From positions 1-64,000 of the forward strand of contig NZ_BJYS01000037.1 of the NCBI RefSeq assembly GCF_007991635.1: a stretch of 64,000 bases of DNA. The letters run 5' to 3'. The stretch comes from Adhaeribacter aerolatus (lineage in GTDB: Bacteria; Bacteroidota; Bacteroidia; Cytophagales; Hymenobacteraceae). Of the stretch, positions 52,024 through 60,276 are shown piece by piece; position 1 is the first letter of the stretch; each line of letters starts with the position of its first letter. The notes beneath the pieces were generated by a model that searched no databases, was not told the DNA's origin, and saw only the letters and a program-made list of their open reading frames with translations. The translations under genes were made by a program, and so were the position numbers.

Positions 52024-53355
52024 ATGAGCAATTATGATCGCAGAGACTTTTTAAAGCTTTCTTCCGCGGCTTTGGGCGGCTTGGCCCTGAGCGGATTGGC
52101 TTTACCGCAGGGTACGCTGGCACAAACAGCTCCGGCTAACAAACCGGTACGCCTCGGCTTTATTGGCATTGGGGGGCGGGGCTCTTTTCATCTTGATTCG
52201 GCATTGGGCATTGAAGGCGTAGAAGTGCCCGCATTATGCGAAATTATTCCGGCCCGCCTGGAGCGCGCCGCGGCCTGGGTGAAAGAATCCGGCCGGCCGG
52301 CGGCCCGCCTCTACGGCAAAGGCCCCACCGATTATTTACGCCTGATTTCCGAAGAAAAACTGGATGCGGTTATCTGCTGTACGCCCTGGGACTCCCATGC
52401 GGCTATTTGTCTGGCCGCCATGCGCAATAATAAACACGCCGTTTCGGAAGTACCGATCGTGCTAACCGTAGATCAGGCCTGGGAAATAGTGGAAACGTAC
52501 GAAAAAACCGGTAAATGGGCCACCATCGGGCTCGAAGGCTTCGGCGAAATGGCCGTTCTTAACATGATTCAGAAAGGTATGCTGGGCGATATTATTCACG
52601 CCGAAACCGGCTATATCCACGACCTGCGGCGGGTGAAATTCGACCCGGAAGAAGAGCCGTGGCGCTTACAACATGCCTTGGACCGGAACGGGAACCTCTA
52701 CCCCGATCATCCCATGAACAAAATGATGCCGGCCCTGGATATTAACCACGGCGACCGCTTTGATTTTCTGGTTTCGATGAGTTCTAAATCCGTTATGATC
52801 AATGATTATGCGGCCAAACAATTTGGCAAAGATTCTAAATACGCCAAAGCTAAAGTTAAACTCGGCGATTACAATGCCACCCTTATCCGGACGGTGAACG
52901 GCAAAATGATCACCCTGAACCATGATACCCATACCCCGCACCCCCGCGAGAATTACCGGGTACAGGGCACCAAAGGCGTTTACATGGGCGATAAAGGCTC
53001 CAAAAGAATATACATAGAAGGGGTTAGTCCGAAAGAACACGAATGGGAACCGGCCGAGAAATATTTGGCTGAACACGAACACCCGCTTCTGAAAAATTAC
53101 AACCCGCCCCCCCGGAAAGGAGGCGCCACCCGCGGACATGGCAGCCGCAGTACCCAAACGCCCATTGTCTGGCACAGGTTAGTCGCGGCGCTCCGCGAAA
53201 ATAAAATGCCGGATTGGGATGTGTACGATTCCGTTACCAGCAGTGCCATTTCGCCCTTAACCGAAGCATCCGTTGCCAGCAAAAGCCGGCCGGTAGACTT
53301 TCCGGATTTTACCAAAGGCAAATGGAAGCAGCGGAAACCCATGACTTTTGTTTAA
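52024..53355 (+). CDS. Tat-exported Gfo/Idh/MocA protein, divergent GH109-type
   Basis: Exported NAD-binding protein of 443 residues. A Tat signal (RRDFLKLSSAALGGLALSGLAL, residues 6-27) ends near LAQ (34). The Rossmann motif is LGFIGIGGRGSFH (44-56), and CTPWDSH and EVPIVLTVDQAWEIVE follow as in GH109. The catalytic region differs: where others have NGDLYPTHGIGP, it has NGNLYPDHPMNKMMPALDI, keeping Tyr and His but losing the THG. The tail DFTKGKWKQRKP is shared. GH109 enzymes use bound NAD to oxidise C3 and cleave alpha-GalNAc. Because of the altered loop this one may attack another sugar, or be a plain oxidoreductase. It is cotranscribed with the amidohydrolases. Confidence 0.82.
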   Translation: MSNYDRRDFLKLSSAALGGLALSGLALPQGTLAQTAPANKPVRLGFIGIGGRGSFHLDSALGIEGVEVPALCEIIPARLERAAAWVKESGRPAARLYGKGPTDYLRLISEEKLDAVICCTPWDSHAAICLAAMRNNKHAVSEVPIVLTVDQAWEIVETYEKTGKWATIGLEGFGEMAVLNMIQKGMLGDIIHAETGYIHDLRRVKFDPEEEPWRLQHALDRNGNLYPDHPMNKMMPALDINHGDRFDFLVSMSSKSVMINDYAAKQFGKDSKYAKAKVKLGDYNATLIRTVNGKMITLNHDTHTPHPRENYRVQGTKGVYMGDKGSKRIYIEGVSPKEHEWEPAEKYLAEHEHPLLKNYNPPPRKGGATRGHGSRSTQTPIVWHRLVAALRENKMPDWDVYDSVTSSAISPLTEASVASKSRPVDFPDFTKGKWKQRKPMTFV

Positions 53356-53412
53356 TTACCCCATCCACCACTTACCGACTAAAAAATTACGCAGCTTAAA
53401 ACAGCAATTTTT

Positions 53413-54765
53413 ATGAACAGACGCATTTTTCTGAAAAAGAATATTTTGGCCACCACCGGCTTGGCTTTGGCGCCGGCGCTATCCTGGGGCAAGGCTGTTG
53501 CGCCCGATAAAAAAGTACGGATAGGCATGATTGGCGTAGGCAAGCGCGGTACCAGTCATTTACGCAACTTACTCTACCGCGACGATATAACCATTCCGGC
53601 TATTTGCGATATTGACCCGGAGCGGATAAAGATAGCGCAGGAATTAATAGCCAAAGCCGGCCATAAAAAAGCGGAAAATTACACCAGCGGCGAGCACGCT
53701 TACCTGGATTTACTCAAACGCAAAGACCTGGACGGGGTGATTATAGCCACGCCCTGGGAATGGCATACCCCCATGGCCGTGGCCGCTATGAAAGCCGGAA
53801 AACGGCCCGGGGTAGAAGTATCGGCCGCTAATACCATTGAAGAATGCTGGGATTTGGTAAACACTTCCGAAGAAACCGGGGTGCATTGCATGATTCTGGA
53901 AAACTCCTGTTACCGCCGCGATGTAATGGCCGTGCTGAACATGGTACGACAGGGCGTTTTTGGGGAACTGGTACATTTACAATGCGGCTACGAACACGAC
54001 TTACGCAAAGTTAAATTTGAGCCGGGCGTGGAGTTTGGGGCCAAGGGCGTACACGAAGCCAGCTGGCGGACGAACCACTCGGTGCACCGCAACGGGGATT
54101 TATACCCTACCCACGGTATCGGACCTATGGCGCACTGCATCAACATTAACCGGGGCAACCGGTTCGTATCTTTAACTTCGATGGCTACCAAATCGCGCGG
54201 ACTACACGATTATATTGTAAAGAACGGCGGCGCGGATCATCCCAACGCCAAAGTAGAATTTAAGCTGGGCGATATTGTAACCACGCTTATTTCTACCCAG
54301 AACGGCGAAACCATTGTGGTTACCCATGACACCAATTTGCCCCGTCCTTATTCGCTGGGCTACCGCGTGCAGGGCACCAACGGCATCTGGATGGTTGACG
54401 GAAATATGATTTATATCGAAGGGAAAAGCCCGGAAACAGGCCATGGCGAGAATCATAGAGGCGAAGCAGCCGATGCCATGCTGAAAGAATACGATCATCC
54501 GCTCTGGAAAAAATTGGCGCATAAAGCTACCGGCACCGGCCACGGGGGCATCGATTTCTTTGTCTTAAATTCTTATGTAGAATCGATTAAACGCAATGTA
54601 CCTTTCCCGATAGATGTGTATGATGCGGCCGCCTGGAGTGTTATCAGTCCGCTTTCCGAGATGTCGATAGCGGCCGGTGGCGCGCCTCAGTTATTTCCGG
54701 ATTTTACCCGGGGCAACTGGATAAACCGCAAACCGGTTTTTGCTTTATCAGATGACCATATTTAG
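53413..54765 (+). CDS. GH109-like alpha-N-acetylgalactosaminidase (Gfo/Idh/MocA fold)
   Basis: Exported NAD-dependent glycosidase of 450 residues. A Tat-like signal starts MNRRIFLKKN and ends near LSWG (26). The Rossmann motif is IGMIGVGKRGTSH (37-49). Blocks that I associate with characterised GH109 alpha-N-acetylgalactosaminidases follow: TPWEWHTPMAVAAMKAGK (113-130), EVSAANTIEECWD (135-147), ENSCYRRDVMAVLNMVRQGVFGE (163-185), NGDLYPTHGIGP with Tyr231 and His234, HDTNLPRPY, YDHPLWKK and DFTRGNWINRKP. It would release terminal alpha-GalNAc in the periplasm, feeding the aga-type genes upstream. It has a close inverted paralogue at 58945-60276. Substrate linkage is by family, not proven. Confidence 0.88.
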   Translation: MNRRIFLKKNILATTGLALAPALSWGKAVAPDKKVRIGMIGVGKRGTSHLRNLLYRDDITIPAICDIDPERIKIAQELIAKAGHKKAENYTSGEHAYLDLLKRKDLDGVIIATPWEWHTPMAVAAMKAGKRPGVEVSAANTIEECWDLVNTSEETGVHCMILENSCYRRDVMAVLNMVRQGVFGELVHLQCGYEHDLRKVKFEPGVEFGAKGVHEASWRTNHSVHRNGDLYPTHGIGPMAHCININRGNRFVSLTSMATKSRGLHDYIVKNGGADHPNAKVEFKLGDIVTTLISTQNGETIVVTHDTNLPRPYSLGYRVQGTNGIWMVDGNMIYIEGKSPETGHGENHRGEAADAMLKEYDHPLWKKLAHKATGTGHGGIDFFVLNSYVESIKRNVPFPIDVYDAAAWSVISPLSEMSIAAGGAPQLFPDFTRGNWINRKPVFALSDDHI

Positions 54766-55138
54766 CGGGATAGGACTTACCTAAACTATTGAAATTCACC
54801 CTTTGAAGCTATACTTACAAGGATATATAATTTTGACATTGCTGGTGCGAGCTTGTAGTTCGTACCGCCAATTTAACAGCATTGGTAAAGCTTATTTGGT
54901 AAAATAACCTTTGTTCGTCTCCTATTTAAAGCTGTCGGTAGTGAAAAGATACGAGCTACAAGCTCGCACCAGCCCTAAAAAATTAATAGCTTTTCCGCTA
55001 CAAAATTGACTTTGGGCAATGGGGAGAATTTACCGGGTTAAAACTTAATTGCTAAAGTTCTGAAACTTATAGCCTGTCATCTTGGTGGCTCTAACTATTT
55101 TTGAACTAGTCTATTATAAGCACTTAAATATTAATAAA
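54766..55138. other. 373-base intergenic region with an inverted-repeat element
   Basis: No gene-like frame. Its main feature is the long inverted repeat at 54841-54973, listed separately. The rest is A/T-rich and probably carries the leader of the following gene, breaking the otherwise tight spacing of the plus-strand operon. Confidence 0.5.
54841..54973. repeat. 133-base element bounded by 24-bp inverted repeats (MITE-like)
   Basis: Arms 54841-54864 (starting GCTGGTGCGAGCTTGTAG) and 54950-54973 (ending CTACAAGCTCGCACCAGC) are inverted copies with one mismatch in 24. They enclose 85 bases without a coding frame. The size and ends fit a non-autonomous palindromic repeat (MITE- or REP-like), or a long RNA hairpin between two genes. 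It is unlike the short terminator hairpins elsewhere in the window. No target-site duplication was evident by eye. Confidence 0.6.
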
Positions 55139-56551
55139 ATGAAAAATAACCGAAGGGATTTTATAAAATATACCGGACTGGCCGGAGCGGGGCTTTTGGT
55201 TGGTTGTTCTCCAAAAGATATAAAGGTTGGTTCTGCCCGAAATATTGTTTCGGGCAAAGAGCGCAAGCAGGTATTTAACATGACCGGCTATGCCGCTCCC
55301 GCTATGGAAACAGTGCGCCTGGGATTTATTGGTTTAGGCAGCCGTGGCCCCGGCCATTTAAATAATGCCAGCTTATTAGGCGGCGTCGAAATAAAAGCCT
55401 TGTGCGACATCAGGCCCGAAAGTATCGCGGCCGCTAAAAGACGCATGAAGGGCCAGGGCCATAACCCGGATATTTATACCGCAGGTGAAAACGACTGGAA
55501 AAAGGTTTGTGAGCGGCCGGATATCGACGTGATTTATATTGCCACGCCGTGGCACTTGCACACCCCCATGGCGCTGTATGCCATGGAGCACGGCAAACAC
55601 GTTTGCTGCGAAATTCCGGTGGCTACCACCTTAGAAGAATGCTGGCAGTTGGTAGAAACCTCCGAACGCACCCGCAAACACTGTGTCATGCTGGAAAACA
55701 ACTGCTACGATTTCTTTGAATTAATGACCCTGAATATGGTACGCCAGGGCTTTTTTGGCGAGATTATCCACGGCGAGTGTGCGTACATCCACGATTTGCT
55801 GGAAATGAATTTTTCCAAAACCCAGTACCAGGACATGTGGCGTCTGAAACAAAATGCCAGCCGGAACGGCAATTTATACCCCACCCACGGCCTTGGCCCC
55901 ATTTGCCAGATTATGAATATCAACCGCGGCGATAAAATGGATTACCTCGTATCAATGTCGAGTAATGATTTTATGATGGGCCCGATGGCGAAAGAACTGG
56001 CGGCGAAAGATGATTTTTATAAGCCTTTCGCCGACAAAAATTTCCGGGGTAACATGAACACGACTTCCATCCGCACGCTCAAAGGCCGGACGATTATGTT
56101 GCAGCACGATGTAACCTCGCCGCGGGTTTATTCCCGCATCCATTTGGTAAGCGGTACCAAAGCATCGGCCCTGAAGTTTCCGCTGCCGGGCCGCATTGCC
56201 ACCGGCCACAAAGATTGGGTTACGCCCGAGGAGTTAAAGGCACTGGAAGAAAAATACCAACCCGCCATTGTCCGGAAAGTGGGCGAACTGGCTAAGCAGG
56301 TGGGCGGCCATGGCGGCAAGGACTTTTTGATGAACTGGCGCGTTATCGATTGCCTGCGCAACGGTTTGCCCATGGATATGGATGTGTACGATGGGGTGCT
56401 TTGGAGTTCGATGTTTCCGCTAAGCGAAATATCCGTCAGTAACCGGTCCAGCGCCGTAGATATTCCCGATTTTACAGCCGGTAAGTGGCAAACTAATCAG
56501 CCAGTGGATATTTCCATGGCCCAGGGAGGTAACACTCAAATAAAACTTTAA
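55139..56551 (+). CDS. Tat-exported GH109-type Gfo/Idh/MocA protein, probable lipoprotein
   Basis: Exported NAD-binding protein of 470 residues. The ATG at 55139 gives MKNNRRDFIKYTGLAGAGLLVGC, a Tat signal ending in a lipobox-like Cys23; an ATG at 55082 adds 19 residues without signal character and is rejected. Seen: LGFIGLGSRGPGH (61-73), ATPWHLHTPMALYAMEHGK, EIPVATTLEECWQLVE, NNCYDFFELMTLNMVRQGFFGE, NGNLYPTHGLGP and GGHGGKDFLMNWRVIDCLRNGLPMDMDVYD. The family YRRDVM block is replaced by YDFFELM, so it is a separate GH109-like subgroup. A 373-base gap with an inverted-repeat element separates it from the previous gene. Probably a glycosidase on an alpha-linked HexNAc or related sugar. Confidence 0.84.
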   Translation: MKNNRRDFIKYTGLAGAGLLVGCSPKDIKVGSARNIVSGKERKQVFNMTGYAAPAMETVRLGFIGLGSRGPGHLNNASLLGGVEIKALCDIRPESIAAAKRRMKGQGHNPDIYTAGENDWKKVCERPDIDVIYIATPWHLHTPMALYAMEHGKHVCCEIPVATTLEECWQLVETSERTRKHCVMLENNCYDFFELMTLNMVRQGFFGEIIHGECAYIHDLLEMNFSKTQYQDMWRLKQNASRNGNLYPTHGLGPICQIMNINRGDKMDYLVSMSSNDFMMGPMAKELAAKDDFYKPFADKNFRGNMNTTSIRTLKGRTIMLQHDVTSPRVYSRIHLVSGTKASALKFPLPGRIATGHKDWVTPEELKALEEKYQPAIVRKVGELAKQVGGHGGKDFLMNWRVIDCLRNGLPMDMDVYDGVLWSSMFPLSEISVSNRSSAVDIPDFTAGKWQTNQPVDISMAQGGNTQIKL

Positions 56552-56645
56552 GCTTTTATATTAAATAGCTGGCTCAATAAATTAATAGTTTAAAGCCACT
56601 TCCATCTTAATGGTTGGTAATTAGATATTTCAACTGCAATTAGCG

Positions 56646-56670
56646 CGAGGCTCCGGCCTCGTGTCTTTTT
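56646..56670 (+). terminator. Hairpin with T-run between convergent genes
   Basis: Stem CGAGGC/GCCTCG (56646-56651 and 56656-56661) with a 4-base loop, then a T-run at 56666-56670. It lies 94 bases after the plus-strand operon and before the convergent CehA-like gene. It is a reasonable intrinsic terminator for the long operon. The GCGAGGCTCCGGCCTCGTG core also resembles a dispersed REP-type repeat. Confidence 0.6.
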
Positions 56671-56783
56671 GTATCTGCCATAACAGCCTCAAACAATATA
56701 AGACCTAATATTATCGGTTAGGAAACTTGTGATAATCAGAACCGCTGTGATATTGGCGCTAGTAATAGATAAACTTACCTCAC

Positions 56784-58868
56784 TCACTTCTGAACCGCCG
56801 CAGCTTGTTGCGTTTCCTGCCAGGCTTTTCTAAATTGTTCAAATCCAGCTAGCGTTCTTGGTTTGGCTTTCTGCAGGGCTTTTGTAAATTTATTACCGGT
56901 AAGGTGAATGCCTTGAACCTGCAGTTGCGAGGCAACCGAAATGGCTACGGCTTCGTCATAAGGTGCCAGTTTCTTTATTATCTTACCGGGGTTATCTTTA
57001 GCCGAAAGTAGTATTTGGGTGGCGTATTCTTTAGCGCTGGTTCGCTTATTATCCTTATCAGCATCAATCCAAACGGCACCCGATGCGCCCATTACCAGCG
57101 GCTCCCAGTGCGGTCCGGTTGGCTGATAAGGTTTAACCAAAGGCCAGTAAGGCATACTGCCGGCGGGTCCGTCGGCAACAGCCACCAGGAATACATCCTG
57201 TTTGGATAAGGGTAGTTGCCAGGATCCGCTCCATTTTACGCCCGCCGCTGTTTGGTTACTAATATTCACTTTCTGAATTTTCCGGCCGTTAGCATAAAGC
57301 GTTACCCGTTTAGCCCGCACCCAACTCGGCCCCAGTACCCGGACCGTTACCTGAACCTCCCCTGCTGCCGGCACCAATTCTCCCGGACCGTATTTATTCT
57401 CCACCAACAGTTCGGTCAGTAAGCCCAGACTCACCATTACTTTACCCGCGGTAAAATTATTCACGGCTTCTGCCACGTTTATCTGGCCCGGATTGGTAGC
57501 CGAGCTGCGGATATAAGTCCGCCCTTGCCCTACTATATAGCGGCTTACATCGTGCGAATCGCTGGAACCTACCGGCGTGACCTGGTACCCGCCATTCAGC
57601 ATACCAAACCAATCGTGTAGTAACTGGTGGTTATCGGTTTGTAACGCACCCGAATTTATAACTTCCATGGCATTAGCCGGGAAAGTCCAGCCGGTTAAGG
57701 TGCGGCCCGCCGGGGCCAGGTGATGCGCCGGGTCAAACGGCCGGAAACCCGCATGTTCATCGCGGGCATGATTCAGAATAATAGCATTGGAGGCAGCAGG
57801 CGGGCCTAAAGTAAGCGCCAAGGCATTCCAGTCTTTTGCCCAGTAGTTGGACATAGGCGCATCCGGCGCAACCGGAAAAATATTAAAATGTCCGACCGGC
57901 GTGGTTACTTCACTGCCCATAACGGGGGTAAAATATTTATTTAGCCCTAGCTGTTTTACCTCCTGGCTGATATCGATGTGTTTATTATGATCAGTGATAA
58001 TGGGCAGCTCTATTCCTTCGCCGGCCAGAGTAACCGCCCTTTCGGCAACGGTAGCATCGCCGTGGCCCGAGTGGGTAAACGTGTGCACGTGCGTATCGCT
58101 GCTAATCCAGCCGGCCGTGGGCACTTCGGCCTGAATGGCTAATTTTATTACTTTCCGCTCACCGGTCTTAAGGTTCAGGTTTACCGAATCTACACTATAT
58201 TCAAATCCGCGGCCGGCGTATAACCGGTAACTACCCGCTGGCAAATGGATACTGACCTTTCCATTACCGGTATAAACCACGCCGGTCCGGGTGGCCAGTA
58301 AGTCACTTTGGAGGGTACTAACGGGTTGCAGAATACCCGCCGCATTTACTATTGTAATCCTGGCAGGCAACGGCTGCTTAGTTTTGGCATCCAGCACTTC
58401 TACTTCCACCAAAGCCTCGTTTAATACCTGGTTTACGGGGCGGTTATCCAGCACCACTTCGCCAACCCGGATGTCGTCGCTAAAAGGGCTGGCTGTTGCC
58501 ACCCGCATAATATTCTCGCCGGTTTTTAAGCGGCCCGCCGGAACCGGCAGATACGTGCGCATATCTTTTTCGTCGGTAACTAATGGACCCAAAATTGAGT
58601 CATTCAGCAGCACCCGCCACGCTTGCTTCACATCTTGTTGCCTTAATTGCAGCGTGTACGCGCTTTTATTTACCTGAGCAGTAAACCGGATTTCCAAATA
58701 TTTGGCCTCGGGCAGGGCCGGAAAAGATGCCCACTCCGGTTGGTCGCCGCTCCGTACATGATGTAGTTTCGCATCCAGTACCCGGTCCTGCCCGAACAGC
58801 GGCTTACCCGGAATTAACCACATCAGGAATAGGAAGGCTATTGCAACAGGTTTTAAGTTCATTCGCAT
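56784..58868 (-). CDS. CehA/McbA-like PHP-domain metallohydrolase, secreted
   Basis: Exported protein of 694 residues with a signal peptide ending near LFGQ (27). Residues about 30-145 look like a beta-sandwich domain, and 155-245 like a carboxypeptidase-regulatory/CNA-B-type fold (EVLDAKTKQPLPARITIVN, LPAGSYRLYAGRG). The PHP/CehA domain starts at about 253: SSDTHVHTFTHSGHGD (His260, His262), IITDHNKHIDIS (Asp293, His294), GSEVTTPVGHFNIFP, ILNHARDEHAGF and PVGSSDSHD. The family contains metal-dependent esterases and phosphoesterases, including carbamate hydrolases. Convergent with the GalNAc operon and downstream of a GH109-type gene, after a terminator. Substrate unknown; a role in removing an ester from the glycan is possible. 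Confidence 0.85.
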   Translation of the reverse strand: MRMNLKPVAIAFLFLMWLIPGKPLFGQDRVLDAKLHHVRSGDQPEWASFPALPEAKYLEIRFTAQVNKSAYTLQLRQQDVKQAWRVLLNDSILGPLVTDEKDMRTYLPVPAGRLKTGENIMRVATASPFSDDIRVGEVVLDNRPVNQVLNEALVEVEVLDAKTKQPLPARITIVNAAGILQPVSTLQSDLLATRTGVVYTGNGKVSIHLPAGSYRLYAGRGFEYSVDSVNLNLKTGERKVIKLAIQAEVPTAGWISSDTHVHTFTHSGHGDATVAERAVTLAGEGIELPIITDHNKHIDISQEVKQLGLNKYFTPVMGSEVTTPVGHFNIFPVAPDAPMSNYWAKDWNALALTLGPPAASNAIILNHARDEHAGFRPFDPAHHLAPAGRTLTGWTFPANAMEVINSGALQTDNHQLLHDWFGMLNGGYQVTPVGSSDSHDVSRYIVGQGRTYIRSSATNPGQINVAEAVNNFTAGKVMVSLGLLTELLVENKYGPGELVPAAGEVQVTVRVLGPSWVRAKRVTLYANGRKIQKVNISNQTAAGVKWSGSWQLPLSKQDVFLVAVADGPAGSMPYWPLVKPYQPTGPHWEPLVMGASGAVWIDADKDNKRTSAKEYATQILLSAKDNPGKIIKKLAPYDEAVAISVASQLQVQGIHLTGNKFTKALQKAKPRTLAGFEQFRKAWQETQQAAAVQK

Positions 58869-58905
58869 GAAATCATGTTCTTGCTAAGAGTTGGCAGTAA
58901 AACAA

Positions 58906-58934
58906 AAAAGGATACCTTTTCTGGGTATCCTTTT
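58906..58934 (-). terminator. Hairpin between GH109-type and CehA-like genes
   Basis: Perfect 11-bp inverted repeat AAAAGGATACC/GGTATCCTTTT (58906-58916 and 58924-58934) with a 7-base loop. It lies 10 bases past the GH109-type stop on the minus strand. Read on that strand, a T-run forms the end of the stem. A good intrinsic terminator. Confidence 0.75.
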
Positions 58935-58944
58935 AAATTAGCTT

Positions 58945-60276
58945 TTAAAATACTTCATTCAGGCCGAAAGTTGGTTTGCGGTTTATCCAGTTGCCCCGGG
59001 TAAAATCGGGGAAAGGCTGCGGAGCCCCGCCGGCCGCTACCGACATTTCCGACAAGGGGGTAATAACGCTCCAGGCGGCCGCATCATATACATCCAAAGG
59101 CGGCGGCGTTTGCCTTTTTACCGATTCCACAAAACCATTTAAGACAAAATAATCATTACCCGTGTGACCCGATCCTTTGGCTTTATCTTCGGATTTCTGC
59201 CAAAGCACATGGTCGAATTCTTTCATGTATTTGTCAGCTACTTCGCCCTGGTGCTCCGGGCTCTTTCCTTCTACATAAATCATGTTGCCATTATACATCC
59301 ACAGGCCATTGGTGCCCTGTACCAGGTAATTATTTGTTTTGGGCCGCGGCAAATTAGTATCGTGGGTAATTACAATGGTTTCGCCGTTTTGGGTAGTAAT
59401 AACGGTGGTTACAATATCGCCGAGTTTAAAGTTTACTTTTGCGTTCTGGTGGTTCTCCCCGCCTTTTTTAACAATATATTCGTGTAAGCCCCGGGCTTTG
59501 GTAGCTACCGAGGTTAATGAAAGGAATTTATTGCCCCGGTTAATATTTAACAGATTGGCTACAGGACCTATGCCATGAGTCGGATATAAATCGCCGTTGC
59601 GGTGCACCGAGTGATTGGTTCGCCATTTGGCTTCGTGTTGGCCATTTGCGCCAAATTCGGCACCGGGTGCAACTTTAATAGCCCGCAGGTCGTGCAAGTA
59701 GCCACATTCGCAATGCAAGAGCTCGCCGAAAAGTCCGCTCCGCACCATGTTCAGCACGGCCATTACATCGCGGCGGTAGCAGGAGTTTTCCAGAATCATG
59801 CAGGGCACGCCGGTTTCCTCGGAAGTGTTTACCAAATCCCAGCATTCTTCAATGGTATTGGCGGCCGATACTTCTACCCCGGGCCGTTTACCGGCTTTCA
59901 TGGCGGCTACGGCCATGGGCGTATGCCATTCCCAAGGGGTGGCAATAATCACCCCGTCCAGGTCTTTGCGCTTGAGCATTTCCAAGTAGGCATGGTCGCC
60001 GCTGGTGTACGTTTCCGGTTTTTTATGACCGGCTTTGGCTATTAATTCCTGCGCTATCTTTATCCGCTCCGGGTCAATATCGCAAATAGCCGGAATCAGC
60101 ACATCATCCCGTTTTAACAGGTTGCGTAAATGGTTGGTGCCGCGCAATCCAACGCCCAGAAAACCAATCCGGGCTTTTTTTTCCGGAGCGACGGCGGTAC
60201 CCCAGGAAAGCGCCGGCGCTAAGGCCAGTCCGGTAGTTGCCACTAAGTTCTTTTTAAGAAAAATACGTCTGTTCAT
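58945..60276 (-). CDS. GH109-like alpha-N-acetylgalactosaminidase (Gfo/Idh/MocA fold)
   Basis: Exported protein of 443 residues, a close paralogue of 53413-54765 on the opposite strand. A Tat-like signal starts MNRRIFLKKNLVATTGLALAPALSWG. The Rossmann motif is IGFLGVGLRGTNH (37-49). TPWEWHTPMAVAAMKAGK, EVSAANTIEECWD, ENSCYRRDVMAVLNMVRSGLFGE, NGDLYPTHGIGP, HDTNLPRPKTNNYLVQGTNG and DFTRGNWINRKP all match. The DNA of the middle third is roughly nine-tenths identical by eye to that of the plus-strand copy. Small differences lie in the C-terminal loops (QTPPPLDVYD against NVPFPIDVYD). It lies upstream of the CehA-like gene and downstream of the 60655 susD, with terminators on both sides. Likely releases alpha-GalNAc. 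Confidence 0.88.
   Translation of the reverse strand: MNRRIFLKKNLVATTGLALAPALSWGTAVAPEKKARIGFLGVGLRGTNHLRNLLKRDDVLIPAICDIDPERIKIAQELIAKAGHKKPETYTSGDHAYLEMLKRKDLDGVIIATPWEWHTPMAVAAMKAGKRPGVEVSAANTIEECWDLVNTSEETGVPCMILENSCYRRDVMAVLNMVRSGLFGELLHCECGYLHDLRAIKVAPGAEFGANGQHEAKWRTNHSVHRNGDLYPTHGIGPVANLLNINRGNKFLSLTSVATKARGLHEYIVKKGGENHQNAKVNFKLGDIVTTVITTQNGETIVITHDTNLPRPKTNNYLVQGTNGLWMYNGNMIYVEGKSPEHQGEVADKYMKEFDHVLWQKSEDKAKGSGHTGNDYFVLNGFVESVKRQTPPPLDVYDAAAWSVITPLSEMSVAAGGAPQPFPDFTRGNWINRKPTFGLNEVF

Noticed and set aside
52666-53175. 169-residue minus-strand frame
   Set aside because: Antisense to the divergent GH109-type gene, with low-complexity hydrophobic composition and no family signal.
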